64,000 nucleotides of DNA from an uncultured Parabacteroides sp. (GTDB lineage: Bacteria > Bacteroidota > Bacteroidia > Bacteroidales > Tannerellaceae), in the NCBI GenBank assembly GCA_944325355.1, contig CALUZS010000004.1, positions 115,979 to 179,978 of the forward strand, in the 5' to 3' direction. Shown here piece after piece: positions 1 through 7,839 of this stretch. The number at the start of each line of letters is the position of its first letter. The first letter of the stretch is position 1. The position numbers were made by a program, and so were the translations under genes. The notes under the pieces were generated by a model. It was not told the origin of the DNA. It saw nothing but the letters and a program-made list of their open reading frames with translations, and made no database searches.

Positions 1-2
1 GT

Positions 3-1166
3 AAGCCGTTGCGGACAGGGGTGGCTGTCCGGCAGCATGGGCAAGACGGAGTTCATACCTCAAGAATACCGGGACTGATTACTTCAAAAAACGGGACATT
101 GTTGTTGATGTATGATGCCCGCAATAAGTCGTCTCGCGATTTGCAAGGGGATATCGATATTGCAATTAACCGAAGTTTTGATGGTGGAAGGACGTGGCAG
201 CCAATGCAAATCGTTTTGGATCAAGGCGAGTGGGGAGGATTGCCTGAAAAATACAACGGTGTGAGTGATGGATGTATTCTTTTGGATGAAACCACCGGAG
301 ATATTTATGTGGCAGGCCTTTGGATGTATGGGGTACTTGATGGGAAAAGCGGCAAATGGATTCCGGGGCTGACAGAAGATAGCAAACAGTGGATTCACCA
401 ATGGCACACCCGGGGGTCTCAGCCCGGCTTAGGTGTTAAAGAGACCTGCCAGTTCCTGATTGTTAAGAGTTCAGATGACGGCGCCACTTGGAGTGCTCCT
501 GTCAATATCACCTCTGCGACCAAACGGAAGGAGTGGTGGCTGTTTGCTCCGGCGCCGGGACATGGCTTGACACTTTCAGACGGGACGTTGTTGTTCCCTA
601 CGCAGGGACGGGACGGAAAAGGCATGCCTTTTTCCAATATTACGTATAGCAAGGATGGCGGAAAGACCTGGCGTGCGAGCAACCCTGCCTATTCGGATGT
701 GACCGAGTGCATGGCGGTTGAGTTGGATGACGGAGATATTCTGTTGAACATGCGGGATAACCGGAATCGGGGTAATACGGAAGATAATGGTCGTCGGATT
801 TGTGTGACTTCTGATTTGGGAGATACTTGGAAAGAGCATCCGACTTCCCGGAATGCCTTGATAGAGCCTACTTGTATGGGCAGTATCCATAAACATGTGT
901 ACACCGACAATAACGGAGTGCAGAAAAGCATTTATCTTTTTTCCAATCCCAATTCGGTAGCAGAGAGGGTTTGTTTGACATTAAAAGTGAGTACGGATAA
1001 TTGCAAGACATGGCCAGAGGAAAAATGGATTCTTTTGGATGAATACAAGAGCCGGGGATATTCCTGCATTACATCTGTCTCAGAAGATTATATTGGTATC
1101 GTTTATGAGAGCAGTCAGGCGGATTTGGTTTATCAGCGTATCGCGGTCGATGAACTGCTGAAATAA
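3..1166 (+). CDS. Exo-alpha-sialidase (GH33), 5' end outside window
   Basis: Releases terminal sialic acids from host glycans. Numbering from the TTG at base 9, an RIP motif (residues 19-21, first arginine of the sialidase triad) precedes five Asp-box-like repeats: SFDGGRTW (56-63), SSDDGATW (154-161), SKDGGKTW (214-221), TSDLGDTW (267-274) and the weaker STDNCKTW (328-335). RGYSC (about 349-353) and VYES (about 365-368) probably hold the Tyr/Glu catalytic pair. The frame is open to the window edge, so the start and any signal peptide lie upstream. The family is clear from the Asp-boxes; the substrate linkage is unknown. Confidence 0.9.
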   Translation, partial: KPLRTGVAVRQHGQDGVHTSRIPGLITSKNGTLLLMYDARNKSSRDLQGDIDIAINRSFDGGRTWQPMQIVLDQGEWGGLPEKYNGVSDGCILLDETTGDIYVAGLWMYGVLDGKSGKWIPGLTEDSKQWIHQWHTRGSQPGLGVKETCQFLIVKSSDDGATWSAPVNITSATKRKEWWLFAPAPGHGLTLSDGTLLFPTQGRDGKGMPFSNITYSKDGGKTWRASNPAYSDVTECMAVELDDGDILLNMRDNRNRGNTEDNGRRICVTSDLGDTWKEHPTSRNALIEPTCMGSIHKHVYTDNNGVQKSIYLFSNPNSVAERVCLTLKVSTDNCKTWPEEKWILLDEYKSRGYSCITSVSEDYIGIVYESSQADLVYQRIAVDELLK

Positions 1167-1218
1167 GTATCTGCGGAATATATTTCATTTTGGAGACGGA
1201 AGATTGGCAGGATAATTG

Positions 1219-1226
1219 TATATTTG
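1219..1226 (+). promoter_or_regulatory. Bacteroidetes-type -7 box
   Basis: TATATTTG fits TAnnTTTG and sits 22 nt before the ATG at 1249. The nearest upstream TTTG (1189-1192) is 26 nt away, longer than the usual 19-21, so only the -7 box is supported. Confidence 0.4.
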
Positions 1227-1248
1227 TCGCATCTAAAACTTTTTTATT

Positions 1249-1536
1249 ATGGCAAAGAGAAGAATTTTAAAGAAAGACATTAATTATATTTCCGAGACAT
1301 TGTTTTCGGAGGTAGCAGTAATAAGAATGTTGGAAAAGGACGTTGATGCGGACAAAGCCAATAAGTTGATGGCGCGGATATTGGACCTGCGCGAAGATTT
1401 TGTCAAGAGATCCAATACGGTAGATGGAAAAGACAATAAGAAATTGGTTAAAGCATATTATAGGAGCTTGAATGAAGCCTTGCGGAAAGAAACGGCAGAA
1501 ATCATTGCGGAAATAAAGGAGCTAAACAAAAAGTAA
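1249..1536 (+). CDS. Small helical protein of unknown function
   Basis: A 95-residue, highly charged protein (many K, E, D, R) with no signal peptide, cysteine cluster or membrane segment. It is predicted by eye to be almost wholly alpha-helical, possibly coiled-coil. The stop is followed after 3 nt by the acyltransferase start, so the two are probably co-transcribed from the -7 box at 1219. I do not recognise a named family. It resembles the short conserved hypothetical proteins common in Bacteroidales; a cytoplasmic location is inferred from composition only. Confidence 0.7.
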   Translation: MAKRRILKKDINYISETLFSEVAVIRMLEKDVDADKANKLMARILDLREDFVKRSNTVDGKDNKKLVKAYYRSLNEALRKETAEIIAEIKELNKK

Positions 1537-1539
1537 GGA

Positions 1540-2088
1540 ATGAAGAAATGGCTTAGCAAAGTGCTCCTTCGGTTGGCTGGCTGGAAGGCTTCTTCGCTTG
1601 AAGGTGTTCATTTGCCGAAATGCGTGATTTGTGTTGCTCCACATACCAGTAATTGGGATTTTGTCGTGGGAAAACTGTTCTATACGTCGCAAGGGCTGAC
1701 GGCGGGATTCCTAATGAAGAAAGATTGGTTTTTTTTCCCGTTCAACTACATTTTTAGGAGCATGGGAGGGATTCCAATTGACCGTTCCCGGCAAAGGTCG
1801 GTCACCGACCAGGTCGCGGAAATGTTTAGAGAAAGAAAGCATTTTCAGGTGGCGATAACACCGGAAGGTACACGAAAAAAAACGAACGATTGGAAAAAAG
1901 GCTTTTATTATATTGCTTTAAAAGCGCAAGTTCCTATCCTGATGGCATACTTCGATTATGCGAAAAAGGAGGTGGGAACTAAAGGTGTGTTCTATCCGAC
2001 CGGGGATGCAGAGGGTGATATTTTGAAGATACGTAGGTTTTTCAATGATGTATCTGCCTGCCATCCGGAAAATTTCTGTACGGTGTGA
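1540..2088 (+). CDS. 1-acyl-sn-glycerol-3-phosphate acyltransferase family protein (PlsC-like)
   Basis: 182 residues. HTSNWD near residue 35 is the catalytic HX4D motif of the PlsC family, and TPEGTRKK near residue 109 is the glycerol-phosphate-binding EGTR motif. The protein is shorter than the ~240-residue housekeeping PlsC enzymes and lacks an obvious N-terminal membrane helix, as in the compact acyltransferases common in Bacteroidetes. The expected reaction is acyl transfer to a lysophospholipid or similar acceptor at the inner membrane; the exact acceptor cannot be told from sequence. It is the second gene of a two-gene unit and is followed by a strong terminator. Confidence 0.85.
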   Translation: MKKWLSKVLLRLAGWKASSLEGVHLPKCVICVAPHTSNWDFVVGKLFYTSQGLTAGFLMKKDWFFFPFNYIFRSMGGIPIDRSRQRSVTDQVAEMFRERKHFQVAITPEGTRKKTNDWKKGFYYIALKAQVPILMAYFDYAKKEVGTKGVFYPTGDAEGDILKIRRFFNDVSACHPENFCTV

Positions 2089-2156
2089 ATGGAGTTTCCC
2101 TTAAATTTGGATAAATAGACTCGCAGGTTTATTGGGAAAGATGAGATAAAGAAAAA

Positions 2157-2199
2157 GCTGTGACGTGAAATAATTATTTCGGTCACAGCCTTTTTTTTC
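2157..2199 (+). terminator. Bidirectional intrinsic terminator
   Basis: GCTGTGAC (2157-2164) pairs with GTCACAGC (2182-2189). The interior GAAATAATTATTTC is itself palindromic and extends the stem. Eight T follow on the plus strand, and the minus strand also has a T-rich tail, so it can serve the acyltransferase gene and the convergent histone-like gene. Confidence 0.8.
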
Positions 2200-2212
2200 T
2201 TGAGAATAAAAG

Positions 2213-2389
2213 TCATTTTTTGCTTGCCTCTATTGAAACTTTTCTGAATTCTTTCAACAGTTTTTCCAACTCTAATGATGCTTTTCTAGCACGAGTTCCG
2301 GCAGCTTTGTTCCCTTTCTCTACTTGTGATAAAGCGTCTGCTTCAAAAGCTTTATACACTTCCTGAATTTTTGCAACTAATTCGTTCAT
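2213..2389 (-). CDS. Histone H1-like protein (Hc1 family)
   Basis: 58 residues when started at the ATG whose complement is at 2387-2389; an upstream in-frame ATG adds eight unlikely residues. It is lysine-rich and helical, with the block GNKKAAGTRARKASLE-like (GNKAAGTRARKASLELEK) typical of small Hc1/histone H1-like nucleoid proteins of Bacteroidales. It probably binds DNA non-specifically. No membrane or export signal. It stands alone between convergent and co-directional genes, and the family assignment is strong because the whole sequence fits. Confidence 0.8.
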   Translation of the reverse strand: MNELVAKIQEVYKAFEADALSQVEKGNKAAGTRARKASLELEKLLKEFRKVSIEASKK

Positions 2390-2509
2390 AATTTTAAATT
2401 TTATAGTCCTCACAAATATACGAATAATCGAATAATAACGGCAGAATTGGAAAGAAAAAAATGAATTAAATGATATTTAACAAAAATATGTCTTGATTTC
2501 TTTTATGAG

Positions 2510-3676
2510 CTACCGGCATAATTCGAATGCAACTTGCTCATTTCCTATCCATTTATAGAGAATTAGCCGGGTATATTGCTGTTTGTCCTTGGGTGTTATT
2601 CCATTGTGCGAGATGTAGAAATAGCCATCTCCAATTGCCGACATCCCGGTGCTTCCCCATGGAAAATCCCATCCTCGGATGGAGGTAGCCGGGTCTTTCT
2701 TGCCTGCTTCCAATAATGAAAGGACCATTCCTTTCTGGTTGATGCCTTTCAGCTTCTCTTTTCGGGGAGGAATCTGGGTGTTGATAACGAACAGCGAATA
2801 GTTTGGGTATTGCGTTTTCGCTCCTTTATATACTGCCGCATAAATATTTTTAGAAAACGGGTCGAAAGTTAAATTCTGGATTCCGTAGTTGGTGTTGCCT
2901 GTATATAGAAAATAGCGGGCATCCGGTTTTTTCGGTCCAGACAGTTGTTTCTTTTGTTGAGAGAGTGGCGATTCGTATTTTCCCCACTTTTCTATGTCGT
3001 AAGCCAAAAGTACTTGGTAGTCGTTGTCGGTCCTATCCTTGTCTCCGTAGATTCCGTAGGCAACATACAGCATCATCTCTTCTCCATTTCCTTTTTTCCC
3101 CATACGGGGTGCAAACGTAACACCGTCGATTCCTGAACATCCGTACCGATGTTCTCGTTCTTTCCCGTTGTTTGTTACTTTCGCGTAGTAATCGTCAACT
3201 ACGGTTTTCAGATATACCGTGGTAACTATTCCATCTTTTTCGGCATCCATGTTCGGTCTTGTGATTTTATCTACGTCGAAAATGGCGATGTAGAATCCGG
3301 ATTTGTCGGTTTTCTCGGTCTCTTTTCCTAATTCTTTACGGATTCCTTTTCCGATGTTGTCATTTTTGTATTCAAGCGAACCGTAAATTTTCCCGTTTCC
3401 CGGATGTTGTGTCAGGCATCCTAAATGTCCGGTTAAACCGTCGACGCTTCCAATCAGTTTTCCGTTCAAATCTGTTTTTATCAGCTTGGTCGTGAAGGAA
3501 AAGTAAACGAATCCCTGTTTCAAGTCAACAACAGCTCCTTGTACGTGGAATTTCCCTTGTTTGCCTGAATAGATTTCAAGCGGAAGTTTGTCTGTGTCAA
3601 GGATTGTTTTCTTGCTGTATGCGGAAAAGTGGAGCATCCCCAAAAGGAAGAGTAGTAGAACTGTTCGTGCTTTCAT
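2510..3676 (-). CDS. Secreted protein of unknown function, possible beta-propeller
   Basis: 388 residues with a clear Sec signal peptide (residues 1-21, hydrophobic VLLLFLLGMLHFSAY). The mature part is rich in short beta-strand-like segments with repeated G/Y/D patterns (for example YGIYGDKDRTDND, YTGNTNYGIQNLTF, SIRGWDFPWGSTGMSAIGDG). This suggests a propeller that reads out transported or logged values, but no catalytic motif is recognised. The probable location is periplasm or cell surface. The gene lies directly downstream of a hairpin-rich leader-like region and carries a TATCTTTG box 20 nt before its ATG. Confidence 0.75.
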   Translation of the reverse strand: MKARTVLLLFLLGMLHFSAYSKKTILDTDKLPLEIYSGKQGKFHVQGAVVDLKQGFVYFSFTTKLIKTDLNGKLIGSVDGLTGHLGCLTQHPGNGKIYGSLEYKNDNIGKGIRKELGKETEKTDKSGFYIAIFDVDKITRPNMDAEKDGIVTTVYLKTVVDDYYAKVTNNGKEREHRYGCSGIDGVTFAPRMGKKGNGEEMMLYVAYGIYGDKDRTDNDYQVLLAYDIEKWGKYESPLSQQKKQLSGPKKPDARYFLYTGNTNYGIQNLTFDPFSKNIYAAVYKGAKTQYPNYSLFVINTQIPPRKEKLKGINQKGMVLSLLEAGKKDPATSIRGWDFPWGSTGMSAIGDGYFYISHNGITPKDKQQYTRLILYKWIGNEQVAFELCR

Positions 3677-3696
3677 TTTTTTGATAATCTTTTTGC

Positions 3697-3704
3697 CAAA
3701 GATA
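3697..3704 (-). promoter_or_regulatory. -7 box for the secreted protein gene
   Basis: Read on the minus strand, TATCTTTG matches TAnnTTTG, 20 nt upstream of the start codon at 3676. No good TTTG is present 19-21 nt further upstream, so strength is uncertain. Confidence 0.45.
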
Positions 3705-3720
3705 AGGATAACGCCCGAAT

Positions 3721-3762
3721 AAAAAAATAAACGATTGCTTTTTGTAAATCCGGCAATCGTTT
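3721..3762 (-). terminator. Intrinsic terminator on the minus strand, 5' of the secreted protein gene
   Basis: A perfect 10-bp stem (3729-3738 with 3753-3762, 14-nt loop) is followed on the minus strand by A and then seven T. It lies upstream of, not after, the minus-strand gene ending at 2510, so it must end a separate minus-strand transcript or act as an attenuator. Confidence 0.65.
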
Positions 3763-3967
3763 TGTGAAATCATTTAATAATTCTCCATTTTCAAAATGGG
3801 GGAAATAAGTAATGAATACTTACTTCCTTGTCCATTTTGTTAATTTTAATGGATAGGCTATGGCAGGATATCGCATCCAACATAGCTTTTTGTCTTTTAA
3901 AACCGTTTATTTTCCAAACTCTTTTGATAACCTAAAAATCTTTATGTCTTGTTCTTTGTAGTATGAA

Positions 3968-4030
3968 TCAGCCTATATTGGGAAGTAAATCCCAATAATT
4001 AAGGAAAAGCCTGAAATAATCTTTTACCAT
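3968..4030 (-). CDS. Possible 20-residue leader ORF inside the structured region
   Basis: A 20-codon reading frame (begins MVKDYFRLFL, ends PNIG) has AAGGAA 7 nt before its ATG. That AAGGAA is the 5' arm of the perfect 12-bp stem and the ATG lies in the enclosed loop, so folding would hide the ribosome site. It may be a regulatory leader peptide or chance; there is no enrichment for one amino acid. Confidence 0.25.
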   Translation of the reverse strand: MVKDYFRLFLNYWDLLPNIG

Positions 4031-4059
4031 TATTTGTTCCTTAATTATGTTTTACAGCA

Positions 4060-4067
4060 CAAAAGTA
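4060..4067 (-). promoter_or_regulatory. -7 box for the minus-strand structured region
   Basis: On the minus strand TACTTTTG matches TAnnTTTG. The -33 region has only a TTTT-like stretch about 22 nt upstream. Bases 4068-4334, between this box and the his promoter, are AT-rich and show nothing else I can support. Confidence 0.4.
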
Positions 4068-4334
4068 TGATAAATCTTTCAGACAGTATAAAATGAAATA
4101 AGAAAAAAGAGAATTGTGTCGAATTTCTTGATATAAGACAAGAATATGGTGCAAAAAAGTATGAAAATGGCTGCTTTTGAAAAAATCTGATTCAGTCTTG
4201 GCAATAGAATATTACTTTCGTCTTTTTCTCAATTTGGATTTTAGAAATGCATAGCGGTATGCTTGCCGATATGGCTGTCCTATATAATATAATGTAAGAG
4301 ATTTGGAGAAAAGAAAAATATTTTGTTAGAAATA

Positions 4335-4365
4335 TTTGGTGATATAATAAATAATGGTAAATTTG
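4335..4365 (+). promoter_or_regulatory. Promoter of the his leader and operon
   Basis: TTTG (4335-4338), a 19-nt spacer and TAAATTTG (4358-4365) match the Bacteroidetes primary sigma consensus in both boxes and in spacing. It is the best promoter match in the window. Transcription should begin around 4370-4373, about 15 nt before the leader peptide ATG. Confidence 0.75.
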
Positions 4366-4386
4366 CCTGCGTAAAAGATAGAGAAT

Positions 4387-4455
4387 ATGAAACAAAACAT
4401 TTATTGGGCACATCACAATCTGCATTATCATTATCAACGGGCATTGGTTCGGTGA
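4387..4455 (+). CDS. hisL: His-rich leader peptide of the histidine operon (hisL-like)
   Basis: A 22-codon ORF starting MKQNIYWAHHNLHYHY, with histidine at positions 9, 10, 13 and 15 (four of 22 residues) and a TGA stop. It lies between the his promoter (4335-4365) and the terminator upstream of hisG (4488-4518). Stalling of a ribosome at the His codons when His-tRNA is scarce would leave bases 4450-4457, which overlap the stop codon, free to pair with the terminator's 5' arm. The arrangement follows the classical his attenuator logic; it is similar in layout, not in sequence, to enterobacterial hisL. Expression of the peptide is inferred. Confidence 0.8.
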   Translation: MKQNIYWAHHNLHYHYQRALVR

Positions 4456-4518
4456 GCAGATATGTTTTGTTTAAAAAAATACAGAGGAAAGGCTTACCGT
4501 AGGAGGTGAGCCTTTTTT
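4450..4518 (+). promoter_or_regulatory. his attenuator: antiterminator and terminator
   Basis: Terminator: 4488-4498 pairs with 4505-4515 (11 bp, one G-U) around a 6-nt loop, followed by T to 4518. Antiterminator: CGGTGAGC (4450-4457), overlapping the leader stop, pairs with GCTTACCG (4492-4499), 8 bp with one G-U, and uses the same bases as the terminator's 5' arm. The segment GGTGAGC occurs in both 4451-4457 and 4505-4511, so the two structures are mutually exclusive. A ribosome finishing the leader covers 4450-4457 and favours termination. Confidence 0.75.
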
Positions 4519-4547
4519 GTTTGAAATAAAAATTAAAGAAAAGGAAT

Positions 4548-5399
4548 ATGTTGCGAATAGCGGTACAATCAAAAGGACGTCTGTATGACGAGACAATGAA
4601 ATTGTTGGATGAAGCAGGGATAAAGTTGGAAAATGCAAAGCGGATTCTTCTTGTTTCTGCCAAAGATTTTCCGGTAGAAGTCTTGTTCTTAAGGGATGAT
4701 GACATACCTGAGTCGGTAGCAAATGGAGTTGCAGATGTGGGAATCGTCGGCGAAAATGAATATGTTGAGAAAGGTAGTGACGCCGATGTGATACGTCGGC
4801 TAGGTTTCAGCCGTTGCCGTCTCTCGTTGGCGATACCAAAAGATGAAGATTATTCCGGTTTGGAGTGGTTTAATGGCAAGACGATAGCAACTTCTTATCC
4901 GGGAATTCTTAGCCGTTTCCTTTCGGATAATAAATTGAATGCGGAAATTCATGTCATTACCGGTTCGGTTGAGATTGCTCCGGGCATAGGTCTTGCCAAT
5001 GCTATTTTTGATATTGTAAGTTCTGGCAGTACATTGGTCAGCAATCGGCTTAAAGAGGTGGAAGTTGTTATGAGAAGCGAAGCTCTATTGCTTGGTAATA
5101 AGAATCTTTCAGTAGAGAAACGTGCAATATTGGACGAGCTTCTGTTTCGTTTTGAAGCAATTCAGGTGGCAGATGGAAAGAAATATATCTTATTGAATGC
5201 ACCGAAAGAGAAATTGAACGAGATTGTAGAGGTGTTGCCGGGTATGAGGAGTCCTACGATTACGCCGTTGGCAGACGATAAATGGGTGTCGGTTCAATCG
5301 GTAATAGCTGAGAAACATTTTTGGGAAATCATCGGAAAATTGAAATCTCTTGGGGCTGAAGGTATTTTAGTGTTGCCGATAGAAAAAATGATTTTGTAG
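4548..5399 (+). CDS. hisG: ATP phosphoribosyltransferase, long form
   Basis: First step of histidine synthesis: ATP + PRPP to phosphoribosyl-ATP. At 283 residues it is the long, self-sufficient HisG with a C-terminal regulatory ACT-like domain (about 205-283) that binds histidine, so HisZ is not needed. Visible family features are the N-terminal IAVQSKGRL, VADVGIVGENEY, ATSYPGIL (PRPP region) and EIAPGIGLANAIFDIVSSGSTL. The first structural gene after the attenuator; its ATG is 30 nt past the terminator T-run. Cytoplasmic. Control at two levels is likely: feedback through the C-terminal domain and transcription attenuation upstream. Confidence 0.95.
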   Translation: MLRIAVQSKGRLYDETMKLLDEAGIKLENAKRILLVSAKDFPVEVLFLRDDDIPESVANGVADVGIVGENEYVEKGSDADVIRRLGFSRCRLSLAIPKDEDYSGLEWFNGKTIATSYPGILSRFLSDNKLNAEIHVITGSVEIAPGIGLANAIFDIVSSGSTLVSNRLKEVEVVMRSEALLLGNKNLSVEKRAILDELLFRFEAIQVADGKKYILLNAPKEKLNEIVEVLPGMRSPTITPLADDKWVSVQSVIAEKHFWEIIGKLKSLGAEGILVLPIEKMIL

Positions 5400-5509
5400 T
5401 TTTTACAGACAATAACTATTTTCCGGAAAAGTTTCGGAATGTTTACGATAAAAGAACGTGGTGATAGATACTGCGGCTGAATTGAAGAAGGAATAATAGG
5501 AATAATATT

Positions 5510-6790
5510 ATGGAAATTATTAAATATCCTGACCGGTCGGAATGGGGGAATTATGTGAAACGCCCAGTGTTGGATGTCACAACGCTGTTTGGTGCCGTAC
5601 AAAAAGTGCTCGATGAAATCCGACAAGAAGGGGATTCTGCTGTAAAACGGTATGAATCTTTGTTCGATAAAGTTGATTTGGTTACGCTTGAAGTGTCGGA
5701 AGCGGAAAAAGAGGAAGCGGCATCGTTGCTTCCGGGTGAGCTGCGGGATGCAATTATTCAAGCGAAAGCAAATATTGAGACATTTCATGCTTCCCAACGT
5801 TTTGTCGGGGAAAAGATAGAAACGGCTCCAGGTGTTTTCTGTTGGCAGAAGGCCGTTCCTATCGAAAAGGTAGGTTTGTATGTACCGGGTGGAACAGCTC
5901 CGCTCTTTTCTACGGTTTTGATGTTGGCCGTTCCGGCACGTATTGCCGGTTGCCGGGAAATAGTGTTGTGTACGCCTCCGGGTAAGGATGGCAAAATTCA
6001 TCCGGCGATTCTTTTTGCTGCCCGGACGGCAGGGGTGGACAGAATTTTCAAGATAGGCGGCAGTCAGGCTATCGCTGCAATGGCTTACGGGACGGAGTCT
6101 GTCCCGAAAGTGTATAAGATATTCGGTCCGGGAAATCAGTATGTGACAGCAGCCAAACAGTTGGTCAGCCTTCGGGATGTGGCTATTGATATGCCGGCGG
6201 GTCCGTCGGAGGTGGAAGTTATTGCCGATAGTTCGGCAGATGTTGCGTTTGTTGCTTCCGATTTTCTGTCTCAAGCCGAACATGGTCGTGATAGCCAGTC
6301 CATGTTGGTGACGACGGAAGAGTCATTGATTCCTGCTTTACAGGAGGAAATCAGACAGCAACTGGATATGTTGCCACGCAAAACAATTGCAACGGAAACT
6401 TTAATGCACAGTCGGATTGTGGTGTTGAAGGATTGGAAAGAGGTAATGGATTTTACCAATCTGTATGCACCTGAACATTTGATTATACAAACCCGGAATT
6501 ACGAGACGCTTGCTGCAGAAGTAGAAAATGCCGGGAGTGTTTTCTTAGGACCATATTCGCCGGAGAGTGCAGGCGATTACGCTTCCGGTACGAATCATAC
6601 GTTACCTACTAACGGCTATGCTCATGCTTATAGCGGAGTTAACTTGGATAGTTTTATAAAGAAAATTACATTTCAGGAGCTTTCATCGGAAGGATTGGCG
6701 GAACTGGGACCAGTAATACAGGTCTTGGCGAACAATGAATTGTTGGATGCCCATAAGAATGCAGTGACAATAAGATTGAATAGATTATGA
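5510..6790 (+). CDS. hisD: Histidinol dehydrogenase
   Basis: Oxidises L-histidinol to L-histidine in two NAD-dependent steps, using zinc. 426 residues, the usual length. Recognisable blocks: YVPGG (nucleotide region), DMPAGPSEV, SQAEHGRDSQS (zinc/substrate histidine), and PESAGDYASGTNHTLPT, the family signature near residue 350. It follows hisG after 110 nt and overlaps the hisC start by 4 nt, showing translational coupling. Cytoplasmic homodimer by family knowledge. Confidence 0.96.
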   Translation: MEIIKYPDRSEWGNYVKRPVLDVTTLFGAVQKVLDEIRQEGDSAVKRYESLFDKVDLVTLEVSEAEKEEAASLLPGELRDAIIQAKANIETFHASQRFVGEKIETAPGVFCWQKAVPIEKVGLYVPGGTAPLFSTVLMLAVPARIAGCREIVLCTPPGKDGKIHPAILFAARTAGVDRIFKIGGSQAIAAMAYGTESVPKVYKIFGPGNQYVTAAKQLVSLRDVAIDMPAGPSEVEVIADSSADVAFVASDFLSQAEHGRDSQSMLVTTEESLIPALQEEIRQQLDMLPRKTIATETLMHSRIVVLKDWKEVMDFTNLYAPEHLIIQTRNYETLAAEVENAGSVFLGPYSPESAGDYASGTNHTLPTNGYAHAYSGVNLDSFIKKITFQELSSEGLAELGPVIQVLANNELLDAHKNAVTIRLNRL

Positions 6791-7839
6791 AACGCAGTTT
6801 AGAAGAATTGGTACGCCCGAATATCTGGAAACTGAAGCCTTATTCTTCGGCCCGGGATGAGTTTCATGGAACGGCTTCTGTTTATTTGGATGCAAATGAA
6901 AATCCGTTTTCCACGTCTTATAACCGTTATCCGGATCCGATGCAATGGCATTTGAAAGAGCGGATTTCAGCCTTAAAGGGGGTAGATAAGGAATGTATTT
7001 TTCTCGGGAACGGGAGCGATGAAGCAATAGATTTGGTGTTACGTATCTTTTGTGAGCCAGGTATTGACCGGATGGTTACTATTTCGCCGTCGTATGGAAT
7101 GTACGAAGTGGCGGCGGATATAAACAATGTCGCATGCGTCAAAGTTCCTTTGAATACCGACTTTTCATTGTCGGCGGAGAAGTTGCTCGGAGAAATCCGG
7201 CGTTTTGGTGATAATCGGACAAAAGTGGTTTATCTTTGCTCTCCCAATAACCCTTCCGGAAATTTGTTGGAACGGAAAGAGATTCTTACCGTTTTGAATT
7301 TCTTTGACGGAATTGTCGTTGTTGATGAAGCATATATCGACTTTGCAGCTGCGCCTTCCTTTCTTCAAGAATTGGATAACCATAGAAATCTGGTGGTTCT
7401 CCAGACTTTGTCTAAAGCGTGGGGTGGAGCCGGATTGCGATTGGGAATGGGGTTTGCATCGAAAGAGATTATTGCTTTGATGAATCGGGTCAAATACCCG
7501 TATAATGTCAATCAGCTTACACAGGAACAGGCGCTCAATTTATTGAACCGTAAAGATATAATGCAGGAACAGCTGCTTGCCATATTAAAAGGTCGTAAAT
7601 GGTTGGCAGAAAATTTAGGGCAATTTCCGTTTGTGAAACATATTTATCCTTCGGATGCGAATTTCTTACTGGTGCGTATGGACAATGCTGATGCCGTTTA
7701 TGCTTATTTGGTGGATAAAGGTATTATCGTACGGAGCAGGACGAAAGTGATGCTTTGCGATGATTGTTTGCGGATAACGGTCGGAACACCGGAGGAAAAC
7801 CGTTTATTAATACAAAATTTGCAGGGATGGAAGCATTGA
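6787..7839 (+). CDS. hisC: Histidinol-phosphate aminotransferase
   Basis: PLP enzyme converting imidazole-acetol phosphate and glutamate to histidinol phosphate. 350 residues. DANENP near residue 36 and [14 protein letters not shown] near residue 208, with the PLP lysine in TLSKA, identify the class I/II aminotransferase HisC. The ATG overlaps the hisD stop and the 3' end overlaps hisB by 13 nt, so it lies within one operon. A general aromatic aminotransferase role is possible in principle, but the operon context settles the main job. Confidence 0.95.
   Translation: MKRSLEELVRPNIWKLKPYSSARDEFHGTASVYLDANENPFSTSYNRYPDPMQWHLKERISALKGVDKECIFLGNGSDEAIDLVLRIFCEPGIDRMVTISPSYGMYEVAADINNVACVKVPLNTDFSLSAEKLLGEIRRFGDNRTKVVYLCSPNNPSGNLLERKEILTVLNFFDGIVVVDEAYIDFAAAPSFLQELDNHRNLVVLQTLSKAWGGAGLRLGMGFASKEIIALMNRVKYPYNVNQLTQEQALNLLNRKDIMQEQLLAILKGRKWLAENLGQFPFVKHIYPSDANFLLVRMDNADAVYAYLVDKGIIVRSRTKVMLCDDCLRITVGTPEENRLLIQNLQGWKH

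Larger units (their letters stand above)
3721..4055 (-). ncRNA. Candidate structured RNA or attenuated leader, minus strand
   Basis: The stretch is crowded with inverted repeats: 12 bp perfect (3995-4006/4037-4048) with an inner 7-bp pair (4014-4020/4029-4035); 8 bp perfect (3976-3983/3990-3997); 6+4 bp (3857-3862/3881-3886 enclosing 3866-3869/3875-3878); 11 bp with one mismatch that is G-U on the minus strand (3801-3811/3817-3827); 6 bp (3831-3836/3848-3853). A -7 box at 4060-4067 could start it and the terminator at 3721-3762 could end it, giving about 335 nt. It matches no RNA family I recognise (no tmRNA or RNase P hallmarks). Inference only; AT-rich DNA forms some hairpins by chance. Confidence 0.4.

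Noticed and set aside
3721..4055. Structured region as tmRNA or RNase P RNA
   Set aside because: None of the conserved tmRNA ends or RNase P core motifs are present.
5294..6283. 329-codon minus-strand ORF across hisG-hisD
   Set aside because: Antisense shadow of hisD, which has full family motifs on the plus strand.
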